Shown piece after piece: positions 45,090-55,923 of a stretch of DNA of 64,000 bases. A program made the translations under genes and the position numbers. The DNA is from Mya arenaria (lineage: Eukaryota > Mollusca > Bivalvia > Myida > Myidae): positions 22,320,592-22,384,591 of the forward strand of contig NC_069124.1 in NCBI RefSeq assembly GCF_026914265.1. Direction: 5' to 3'. Numbering within the stretch: the stretch's first letter is position 1; every line of letters starts with the position of its first letter. A model generated the notes under the pieces. That model was not told where the DNA came from, ran no database searches, and saw only the letters and a program-made list of their open reading frames with translations.

Positions 45090-46006
45090 TCCGACGTCCA
45101 GATACATAGTTGAAACTGTAACTCTGTAGATCAAAGTGTAAACGTCAGGAGTTGATTGTCTCCCTTTGATAAGATGAAAGCGTTACTGGCTGTTGTATTT
45201 GAATAAAAAGTATTTTCATGTATTTAGTTTTGTCAGTTGAGCAATTGAGACATTTGTTTTAATAAATAATTAAGAGTTAACAGGTTGTTGGCAGTATTGC
45301 CAGTCGATAACGAATAGGCAGGATTGCCTTGTTATACAAATGGTAGCTTGTCAAAGGCAGTATTACAAGACATGTTTTAAACGGCATCATTTTACAGGTT
45401 ACCTGATATTAAAATCTTTATTTAAAGTCGGGTATATGTTAACAAGAAACATTAGCTCAATGAGCTATTTTCCGACATGAATAACAGGCATACATAACAT
45501 ATCAAATAAACATAACAATGAGCTTGTGACCTGAAAATAAAAGTATATATGTTAAAATGAACACACATTGTAGCATGCATACAAAAACAAATAGGAAAAT
45601 AGTATTAGAGCATCAAGAACAGTGATAACACCAACGAGTTTTCCCGGCTGTAAGGCCAGTCCACACGCGTACCGTTCCACTAGTTGATATACCACTGTAA
45701 AATGGTTAGTTGTTTCAAAAGTATAACTTAAAGGGCAATCATATACATTGAAGTAGCAAAATTGTAAGTAGCGAAATATAAAAGAGAATAATTACTTTGT
45801 ACGTCGATGTGTAGTTTGTAAAAAAACAAAATCTTATAAGTAATCTAGCATGATAGGAAACATCCTTTGAAAGTATTGCTTAGAGGAGGTATGATATGTA
45901 GCATGTTTTTTATATTACACCTATCACTGTTAAGGAATGTTAATTGAGAAAGTAAAGTCGTAGCACCTAAAAAAAATACTTGCCGAAAGAAAAACACAAG
46001 TAGTTT
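45090..46006. other. Intergenic, possible LINE tail
   Basis: AT-rich. On the - strand, 45.9-46.0 kb reads FLGATTLLSQLTF in one frame, which may continue the LINE fragment at 47815-48190 across the mariner insertion. Nothing else recognised. Confidence 0.35.
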
Positions 46007-46008
46007 TA

Positions 46009-47809
46009 CGAGGGGTGATCGCGAAGTTCGTGTAAAGTGTTCATAACATTTTTATTTTTATTTAAATACATCTAAAACTGTATTAGCTACAAGATGAATT
46101 TATTTAAAGATAAAATATGAGGCGAAAAAATATTCGGACAACAATAGCAACAATAAATGAAATCCTTGGCAACGCAACAGGTCCTAGTCGGCGCACGCCG
46201 AAAGGTGTATACTTGCTATCATTCATTCGCCTTAAGTAATGCAATTTGTACATTAGTTCTTATCTTCAAAAATCCGCGCAAATACTGCACGTTTAATGTC
46301 AATGTCATAACGTAATCTCCTTTAAATTCATCGTTGTATACTGCATCTGGTTTAAAAATAGCAGCTTGTTTGTTTGAACAGTCAAGGAAACCAAACCTGC
46401 GTCATGACGTCAACTGGAGAGGTTGAATTACGGAGCGTAATTAAATGTTGTGCCGGAATGGGAATGAAACCAGCTGAAACGATTTCAATGATGAAAAGGT
46501 GAGTTACTTTAAGGAGTTTGGCCCGGCATTCGTCTACAAATCGCACAAAAGAATTAAGAACGGCAAAAAATCGGGAAGGGATGCCTTCGATCGTGATTCC
46601 TAGAATTCGAGAAAATGTAAAGGGGACCATCCGGGAAGATAGACGAAAACACTGAGACAGATTGTCAGTGAACTCGACATATCTCCTTCAACTGTGCATG
46701 GCATTCTTGCGAAAGTGCAAGGTATGTCGAGAGTCAGTGCGCGCTGGGTCTCTAAGGTGCTGTCGGACGAAGACAAGCAGACGCGTGCAATGTGTTCAGC
46801 TTCATTCTTGCGTCGGTACGTAGCAGACGAATCCTTGATAGGATAGTAACCACAGACGAAACTAGGCTTCATCACTTTGATCCGGAGACGAAGGCCAAAC
46901 CGTCGGTTTGGTAACCACCAAGAACACCGCCACCAAACAAACTGCAAAAAAGCTGCGGAAAAGTGATTCAACTTCTTCAATGACAGCTACGGGTTGAATC
47001 CTTCAGCACAGAGTCAAAGAGGAAAGAACGGTGAATGCTGACTATTACTCAACGGTAAATATATATACAACCCACGGATGTAACTAATACATGTATCAAT
47101 AATATAAGATTAAAATATTTATATTATAGAAATTGATTAATTTTATATAACAATACTTTCTTGCATTAAAACACCACCTGCATTGCTAACTGAAACACGG
47201 TGATCTTCAGGTATTGAAAAGGGATCTCGTAAATGCTCGTAAAAGACGAAACGGCCTTCTTTGGACGTGATCGGATTATCCTGCACCAGGATAATGCTCC
47301 AGCAAACAGGGCCAACTATACACGGTTAGAGATTACATTACTGGGTGTTGAAATCGTAGAACACCTTCTTTACAGCCATGACTTAGCCCCTATGGATTTC
47401 AGGACCTTTCCCGAGATAAAGACTTCCCTCCGTGGACAACGCTTCCAGGACGTTGATGATTTGACATTACCTGTCAAAAAGTTCAACAAGACCTGTACTT
47501 AGTGGATAGCAATACATCAGAAATGTGTAGCCTTGCGCGGTGAACACGAAGGAAAAATGCGCCGTTCATTGAACATGGATGACATGTGACGTTAATTGAC
47601 GTCGTTTACGTTTTTGGCGAGCGGCAAGTAACTCATAGTAACTGTGTTGTAATTGATGTTTCTATCAAACGTGTTAATGGATTCGTTTAATAATTATCAT
47701 GGAGTATTGTAATTCATTAAACATTATTGTGGTATTTTTTTTCGTTTATTTATTTGCAATAGAACACAAATTACAGTACATTTATATGAACTTTGCGATT
47801 TGTCAAGGC
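46009..47809 (+). mobile_element. mariner element, TA-flanked, defective
   Basis: Ends CGAGGGGTGATCGCGAAGTT (left) and, inverted, GCCTTGACAAATCGCAAAGT (right) resemble each other over about 22 bp and are bounded by TA at 46007-46008 and 47810-47811. The interior holds a mariner transposase pseudogene. It is nested in a - strand LINE fragment whose reading is cut exactly at the right end. Confidence 0.75.
46404..47502 (+). pseudogene. mariner transposase
   Basis: From ATG 46404: VELRSVIKCCAGMGMKPAET (HTH region), then after breaks SELDISPSTVHGILAK and ARWVSKVLSDEDKQTRAMC, then HFDPETKAKPSVW, and finally an 89-codon frame (47233-47502) with LHQDNAPAN, LLYSHDLAPMDF and SLRGQRFQDVDDL, which keeps the second and third catalytic Asp of a mariner D,D34D site. 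An AT-rich stretch (47.05-47.22 kb) separates the halves. Multiple stops make it non-functional. Confidence 0.75.
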
Positions 47810-47814
47810 TAGCC

Positions 47815-48190
47815 TGCTTTTGATTTGAAGTAAACCAGTTTATCAAAATGTTACATTTTCTTCAAGAGTGGTCTAAATAACATCAGGATTTTTATCACAC
47901 ACAGAAAGGGTATTGTATTCTGCATAATTATACAAAGCTTCATTATTGATAAAGTAAAAGATGTCGTTTAGGAAACGTTGAAAACTAAAGGCCCTAATAT
48001 TGATCCTTGTGGTACGCCTTTCATGATGGAGTCCCACTCACTGGTAATTTGACCAAGTTTGACACGTTGCTTTCTGTTTGTTAGATAGCTATGCATAAGT
48101 GTACATGCTTGGGCTGAGAAACCGTATGCATTATGCTTATCTAAGATGTGATCATTATGTTTAAATTTTTTGAACTCATACAACCTATTG
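47815..48190 (-). pseudogene. Non-LTR (LINE) reverse transcriptase fragment
   Basis: The - strand frame (ending 47968) contains LDKHNAYGFSAQACTLMHSY, RKQRVKLG and KGVPQGSILGPLVFN, the standard fingers/palm block of CR1/jockey-type LINEs. After a frameshift come NDIFYFINNEALYNYAEYNT, where the catalytic ADD box reads AEY, and NWFTSNQKQA. 5'- and 3'-truncated. Confidence 0.75.
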
Positions 48191-48222
48191 TAAACAGCAG
48201 AAATAATTTTTGCAGTGATTGA

Positions 48223-48567
48223 CTACTTCTTCACAGAGGGTTTTGCTAAAGTACGTTTCGCCGCCTCCAGAGTATTAGAAACATGTTTTGAATTTGTTGC
48301 AGACTCTAAACCATAAATATCATGGTACCACTTAATCGCATAGAAAGCAGCTATGACTGGACTTGGATAATTTACAGTCTGAATTAAAGATGCTAAATGT
48401 AGTGTAACCGGAAAAGCCCTAGCAGGCAAAGTGTACCTACTCCCCAACCCATTACACAAAGCCCACTTATGAAACCTAAGAAATGCACTTTCATAGTTCT
48501 TGCTTGTACTGTGCGCTCTGGAACATTGTAGCAGCTCCGGGAGTTGGTGCACTCTGCCCGCCAACAC
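48223..48567 (-). pseudogene. Tyrosine recombinase N-terminal fragment (DIRS-like)
   Basis: A 114-codon - strand frame with STSKNYESAFLRFHKWAL, LHLASLIQTV, AFYAIKWYHDIYGL and TLEAAKRTLAKP, the SAM-like core-binding domain of DIRS-type recombinases. It ends at a stop after PSVKK; the catalytic domain is missing. Opposite in orientation to the 42.4-45.1 kb element, so it is a separate fragment. Confidence 0.7.
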
Positions 48568-49109
48568 TGCCGGTAGATCTCAAATATAAGACAACAATCG
48601 TTGTAAAACAAATAAGTTTATTCAAACTTTAACTTAACTAACTTAACTTAATCTTTTTACGCTTTAGTATCATCAAATGTGTTTGGTTTTTGAACCTATT
48701 GTTTTTGCAATTGACACCTAAACGACTAAAACGGCTTCAAATAAAACACAATTTTAACATATTCTGTAAAATTCGCAATGTGCAATTGCTCGCGGCCCAA
48801 AACGGTGTGCCCTTCCCCTTTAAAACCTGGCTTAAATCCTATCTCTTATCAAATTAGCTATGTTTTCAAATAAGTCAAAATGCTTTTGATTCAGCCAGGT
48901 TTTCCTATATTATTATATCAGTAAATTGTGTGATTGTTCTGTTTGTTTAGAAATATCACTCATAACATTTCATAGAAAAGAAGACATGACCAGCATGTGC
49001 AAACAAAATGTTTAATTGTTTCCTGTGTTAGGAAAGAGGAGTGTTAACTCAATAATAAAATAAAAACTTCAGGGAGAAGTCCATGAGAAAACCATAAAAA
49101 AGAGAGTTT

Positions 49110-49290
49110 TAATGGGCATAACGCAAGGGACCAAACGACTATGAACTAGAGACACCAAGCTATTTAAACAATACGCACAAATAAAAACACCAGACACAGA
49201 CCACACACTCATCAAAAGTACTTGACTGATAAATTATGAGATAACCGTATGGAACGGTCAGTAAAACAAACGTTCGCTGACACCCGAGTC
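49110..49290. repeat. Dispersed repeat family 1, copy 1
   Basis: Shares GAACTAGAGACACCAAGC-type sequence and CAGACACAGACCACACACTC with 58610-58730. Class unknown. Confidence 0.45.
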
Positions 49291-49487
49291 TACTGGCGGC
49301 TTAAACTAGGTCATAACCTTACATTTGTCCCAACGTGTATCAATAGTTACTAAAAAAATATATATAAGCCTCATCAAAGCACATATCAATTTGGTGAATT
49401 GGTTTAAACCCCCAGGAAATTTACATTTTACTGACTTTTCCAAGGCGGTACCTAACAATCCTTGATAAATATACATATTTATAGTAT

Positions 49488-49600
49488 AGGTGCACTTTGT
49501 TGTTTGTGGATTTGTGTGCTGTTGTTCCCATGTTTCTTGTTTGTTTTTGTGTTCTATGTCTTTGGTGTTCACCCTGTGTCGGTAAACGGAGTTATGTTTA
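49488..49600 (+). repeat. Dispersed repeat family 2, copy 1
   Basis: GTGCTGTTGTTCCCATGTTT, then GTGTTCTATGTCTTTGG. The inverse of this sequence is present at 59740-59880. The hydrophobic reading frame across it (ICVLLFPCFLFVFVFY) is a by-product of T-rich sequence. Confidence 0.5.
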
Positions 49601-50768
49601 AATTTTTGGCTACTGAGTTTGTTTCTGTAGTTTTTAACATAAATATTGAAAAATATGAAGAATTAAGTAAACAATACTTATTTACTGATAGTGAATTTCA
49701 AATTCTTAACGACCGCATACCAACATCACATGTTAACGAAGGAATCAATTCGGAAGGCTGTTTAAGAGGTACGATAAAGACATTCAAAGACAATTATCAG
49801 GTATAGCTCGCCTTAACAAGGTTTAACAGTATGTTTTCAATAAGATTAATAATGAAAGTATCCTTGTAAAGATTATGGAGTAAATCGCAATGAAAATATA
49901 ATGAAACCATACAAAATATATGAATGTTGTTTAATATTGTTCGAGATATAACAACGAAATGGATCGAAAAATCACGAAGCCATGTTTTACGAGAAAGTCT
50001 TGAGCAAAATGTAAAAATCCTCTATGGCAACCGTCCGTTTTATCCCCTCGATGAGAACATGCATTTTAAGCAGTCATTATTAGTCGCCTAGTTTCAGATG
50101 TATGTTCATAAAAGGAATTTGGATCTTCCGCATTAAAGTATGCTTTTAAATCTAAAGACTTACTGAGTGGTTTCAGTTGCTTTGTCAGATATTGTGTGGG
50201 TTTATTTAAAAACCGCATGCAGTTTTACTCCTTCATTTTCCTTGTGAAATAATGATAACAATTCTTTATTTGTATTGAATGTATCTAATTTGTTACTCGA
50301 TGGCATTGTGACCTCAAAAGTATAATATATATGATCTCGTAACTATACGGAACGGTACCTAATGCCGTGGATGGAATATATATTTTGAGGAGCAAAAATG
50401 TATATCCATTGGTCTATGTTTACTTGTAATGGCGCTTTTTCAACCGATATACATATATCCTTTTATACGTTTATCCATATTCTACAAATTTGCTTGGATA
50501 ATTTATGAATTTCGTTTTGATAATTAATTATATATGTGTAAATGCCTTTCACAATCAATTTAAGTTTCAGTAAGTAGTGACTTCACCAAAAATAATAATT
50601 GAGAAAATATTTTATCTGAACGCACCCTTATACCCACGTTTAACAAGTCGTATCAACGCTATCAAGGAGGGAAGTTATCAAACAAAAGATACAATTACTG
50701 ACCTTCATAATCAGATATCAGCCATTTCATTGCATAGCGTCGTATAGTTATGGGATAATGTTTACAAA

Positions 50769-52088
50769 ATGAAATCAGCAAATGTAAGTACATATATGTT
50801 TATACATTCGGGTATTATAACATATTTTCCATTGTTTGTAATGTTATAAACATTAGGTGGCGATTTGTGCACATAAATTTGAAAGCTTTGGCGATATTTA
50901 ATAGATCGTTATATTTTACTATGTCAAATTATCATATTTCATTTGGACACGTTACATGTGACTTTAAATAATGTTTAACGATTATAATATACACATGTAC
51001 GAGTGTGTTAAAGTTAACAGGTTATCGATCTTTTAAGATAATTCTGCTTATTGTCCTAATAAACCAACGTGACTATACATATATGTTTTCGCCTCTCTTC
51101 AAAGAAGCTGAGTTATATTGCTTTGCACATGTCGGTCCGTCGATCGGTCAGTCAGTTGGTAGATAAAATATTGTTCTAAGGATTTCAAACCTGCTAAGGA
51201 GGTTTCGATGACCAGCACAGTATATGACACTCATAATTGGTAGGAAGAGATCATGAAGAGGTCATAAACTGCAGATGGTTTCCATTGATTTTAGTCCAGT
51301 ACGTCAGAGCTCACTGTCGCAGTGACATTAAACACGATAAGATGGTCCGATTGGTAAGTAGATAATGCTTGGGTCTGCGGTGCTCAAACATGGTAGAGGG
51401 GTTGATCATAAAATGCAGATGAATCCTATTGATATGAAAGTCAAACTTTATGGTTGCGGTGACATTGTACACAACCTGTCCGATTGTAAACTAAACAATA
51501 CATGAGCCTAATATCCTCAAACTTAGCAATGTGGTTTTTCATGACAGGTTTAAGACCCCTATTGATTTTGAGGTCATCCGATCAACAGTAAAGGTGGCAG
51601 TGGCCTTGATTTCAAATACAAAATTCTTAACCGCTCAATTTAAAGAGAACATTTGGACCTACGATCCTCAAACGTGGTTGGTAGGTCATGATCTGTTAAT
51701 CTGTCAATCCATTTTTTTTAATTTTTTTTTATTTCTAGATCGACATATCAAAGGTCAAAGTTACAAGATAAACCACAGTCATGTTTCAGAGGAGGACGTA
51801 TTCTGGAAACTTAAACTGATCATCTCTTTTAACAATATTTTTAATTGATCAATAATTGCCTACTATCCTCAAACTTGAAGGATGTTTGTCATAATTTTGA
51901 ATTATCCCACTGGCATTGAATGCGTCATGATTATTTGCTGCCATAAGGAGGGAAAATATGTTCAACAAACATCTCTTGTTTAATATTGACAAAAATAACG
52001 GAGAAATGTTATTTTTATTTTCAGTTATTACTACATAGGACTGTTTGCATGTGTGTGTGCTTATGCCGAATAATCACATATTCGTCAG
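50769..52088 (+). CDS. Gene C signal-peptide exons 1 and 2
   Basis: Exon 1 (50769-50783) MKSAN, donor GTAAGT. Exon 2 (52025-52088) after ATTTTCAG encodes a Cys-rich hydrophobic stretch (TVCMCVCLCRIITYSSG). More diverged than A versus B but with the same length and phase. Confidence 0.7.
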
Positions 52089-55000
52089 GTATGAATATTA
52101 TTTAACAAAATGGCCACGTTGCATAAGAGCCTCGGTTGATATTTTCCTGTTTTTTGTTGGTATATTATTCGCGAAACTCATGTGTCATATGGCTACATGT
52201 GTTCATAATTAAGACCATGCTAGTTTTGGTAACAGCATATCTCAATATCGGAATAAGAGCCTTTTTATTTAATTCCATTCTTATTTGAGCAGCATACATT
52301 ACGGATCAAATATATAGGATTAATTTTTCAGTGTAAAATCGCTCTATTTTTGACTGAGTCCGCGTATAAAACTATATTTCACGTGTGGCGTAGAACTTTT
52401 TAAAATATTCAACTTTGATATTTACGATAGGCGCGCCACTTTGTATGCGGATGTCACGTCATTTCATAAATAGCGTCTTTGAAATCATGTTACAGCCCTG
52501 TGCGCGCCAACGTTTAATTTGGAAATAACAGCGGACTAAAATGTTAAGACAGTTAAAACATCAAATTGTTCGTTCACTGTTCAATCGCTATAAATCACCG
52601 CAAAGCAAATTTTCTTAACAGGAAATGACATCATCGCAAACAATAAGAACGTAGCTGTCTACCAATCAACCACGTTCGACACGTGCCTTGCCTCTAATGT
52701 TAAGAACAACTTGACTCTCCGTAAACTGGACGTTGATGACGCCTTACTATGCCAGACATGTAGCGCAACAGCTGGAAACGAATCTCCCTGGCTCCAGATC
52801 GACTTTAGCAAGAAAACGCTGATGAGATACATGCGTATATATGGCCGGGATCTCGGTATGTTTTACATAAGTATACATTTGTTTTCCAAATTATTTATAA
52901 TAGATAACTGATTTTAAACAGAGCAAGCCTTTTTTTCAAAAACAGTAACCAGTGTTTTAATGACGCAGGCTACTAGACTTTCGGTCGAAAAAACTGATCA
53001 CATGCAGTTTACTTATTTGATAATTTCAGATAGTTCCGGTCAAAGTAACAACATTCTTTTGTCAATAAGCAATACTTCACACTTTGTTAACCAAAACTTT
53101 TCCATGTGGGAAGATGTTGACTGGATAAATGCCTCCGATCCATTCAAGGGGATCTTGCTGGACTTCGGAGATACGCGTGTTTTACAGTACCTCGTTTTCA
53201 GACGACCTTGGCCATCGGTTATGGCAATATGTGAGGTGGAAGTGTTAAATACCGGTAAAAGCATATTAAGCATATGCCTAGCATTGATTGCATTGGTTGG
53301 AACATTTTCTAAGCTGTGTTTGTTATTATTTACTATTAAAGCAAATATATTTAACATTTTTTTTGTTATCCTCCTTTGAACATAAATATTTTCATTTTTT
53401 TAGTATATACCCATTTATCAGCACCCAATCTCTATCGTAAAAAACATAGTTACAACAATCCGTTTTCATCTCCAGTGCAATACGGCTGTAATTTGTTGAC
53501 GTCACTTAAAACAAGAATCATTAAAGTGCGTGAAACTACGCGAAAAGAATAACGAATTTGATATTATTGTTATCAGTGATTAGTTCTGATCCATGTCGTA
53601 TTCGATTTTTATCGATTATTGCAGATTTTAATTCCACACGGCTTGCGCTTCTTAAAATCCGAATCTGCGAAACTCGCATAAAATATACAGGAACGAAACT
53701 ATTTCTGTTTATTTTTTTGTATCTGGTTGTTAAGGACATAATATTCATCATATAGCAGCTGTAGTCGGGAAATTCACGTCATAATTAACTGAGACTAAAA
53801 CAAGAATGACGTCACCAACATTGTAATATGATGTTGTTCTTTTAACGTAGTTTGCGCTTTTTCTTTGGTTTTAATGATGTTTGATAAAATGTCAAAAGCC
53901 GATAAATCAAATGTTTACATCAAGACCCTTTCAATTTTTCTCCGTGTTAAGTAGTCTTAAATTAATAGTTTACCATCTGTTTTTTCGTTCAGACAAATTT
54001 GAATTGTGAGTCCAAACTTATTGCTTGCTACAGTAAAGGCATAGACACTCTAGACTGAAACGGTGTTGAGATGTTTTATTTAGACTTTCCTTTGATAACT
54101 TATATGTATGATTAGACCCATTTACTTAGTAAGTCTTCGTTTTGATTAGAGTGAATATCTTTTCCATTCTTATTGAACTGTATTTGCTTTTGAGAGTACA
54201 TGAATAATGGCTGCTGCAGTAAGAGCATATACTAGTGAGATGGTTTTAATAAATAATGGGGTGTGATTTTTAATTCAGATTGTGGAAATGGTTTCTTCGG
54301 AGATAAGTGCGCAAATGTATGTCGGTGCAAGGACAAACAACCCTGCGACAGCGTTACTGGAAAGTGTTCAACACCCGGATGTTTTGCGGGATGGCAGGGG
54401 GACTCGTGTAGTAAAGGTAAATCATATTTAAAATATCATGTTGGACAATTTTGCTTTTAAACTTCTTGTTAGCCAAATAATTATTATGATTTTTAAGTAA
54501 CCAAACACTTTTGTTGTAGCCTTTAACCTTCGACTTTTTCCAAAAATAGAACAGATTAACCTGTTTTAATCACCGTCAGATGAATGACCTTATGTGCAAA
54601 ATGTACACAGTATTAAAAACGAATACATTACGATGTGTCTTGTGCCGTTGTAACGTTGTTGTCAACATTTAAATATAAAAGCAATCAAGCATGTGTTTGT
54701 TTATCATTAACTAAATGCACATCTTATGTGTTCGATTTTTTAAATACAGAATCATTTATCTTAAACATCTTCATTTAAAATACTAAACATTATACTCTTC
54801 ACGTTGCTATGATCAAACTGGCACAAACTTTAGGTGGATTTCTTCTAAATTATGTGTTCTGGTGACGAAATCGGTTGAAGAATGATCTCCGATAAGTCAT
54901 TGCTGTGACGACGGTGTCTTTGACTCCATCAATGATACATGTATCAGTGAAATGTGTATTCCCGGGTGGCATGAACAAACCTGTTGTTATACATTTCTGC

Positions 55001-55841
55001 CCATTTGTTTAGTGTGCAAATGTAATTGAAGTAAATAATTTTCCAAACACTGTTTGCAAACGCGCACCCTGGTCAAGTCGAATAACTGGCTTTTGGTGTC
55101 CATGTGAACATAACTTTCCTTCAATTCTTATTTCCATGTAAATTATTCTAACGATTTGCAAGCACCCAGTTGTCTTTAAGGGTTATACTTATATAACTAT
55201 CCTTTTACTGCATTTTAAGTGTTTTAACGACTTGCAAGGACCACGTTGTCATTGAGGTATTAAGTATATACTTATATAACTCCCTGTTACTGCTTTAAAG
55301 TGTTCGAACGATTAGCAAAGACCCAGTTGTCATATATGTATTAGGTATATACTTATATAGCTCCCTTTGAATGCATTCAAAGTGTTTTAACGACTTGCAT
55401 GAACCCAGTTGTCATAAAGGTAAGTGCATGATTTTCCTCCCATTAAGTTATCTGATGATCTCTAGTGTCACATATTAACGGTACTACTTTTTCATATACT
55501 AATATATTCAAGATGTCAACCTCATTTGATATTACCATGATCAATCACGGGAAATTAACTATCGCACAAAAGAAGGTTAACGTACCCAAGAAATAGCAAG
55601 CATGAGGTAATGTATGATGATACTTTGCTGCTTGTTGCTCAACTGTGTGTTTGTTTTTTTTTAAATTATAGCGGTCAACGGGGAACACAGTGCCTATGAA
55701 AAACTTCAGGAATATGAAAGACGATACAAAGGATATGTTGCGGCAGTTGGCGTCCTGTCATTTGTAGTCGTTATACTTATTGCGGTCATTGTAATAAAAA
55801 CGCAAAAATGGTAACTATTTGTTTAAACCTTCCATCGAACC

Positions 55842-55923
<82 letters not shown>

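Larger units (their letters stand above)
48600..50768. other. Intergenic region upstream of gene C
   Basis: Holds two dispersed repeat fragments (listed separately) and an unassigned frame: 49630-49799 is open, bounded by TTTCTGTAG and CAG|GTATAG, and could be an orphan exon (KYEELSKQYLFTDSEFQILN), but no partner exon or known domain was found. No promoter element for gene C was identified with confidence. Confidence 0.4.

Noticed and set aside
46382..46980. - strand frames of 82 and 126 codons
   Set aside because: Antisense to the mariner transposase pseudogene, whose motifs are on the + strand.
51531..51848. 105-codon frame in intron 1 of gene C
   Set aside because: It lies inside a degenerate tandem repeat and has no domain or splice context.
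53440..53830. Possible MITE in the intron before the EGF exon of gene C (two GACGTCA sites with AAACAAGAAT)
   Set aside because: The two blocks do not form clear inverted ends and no empty site is available.
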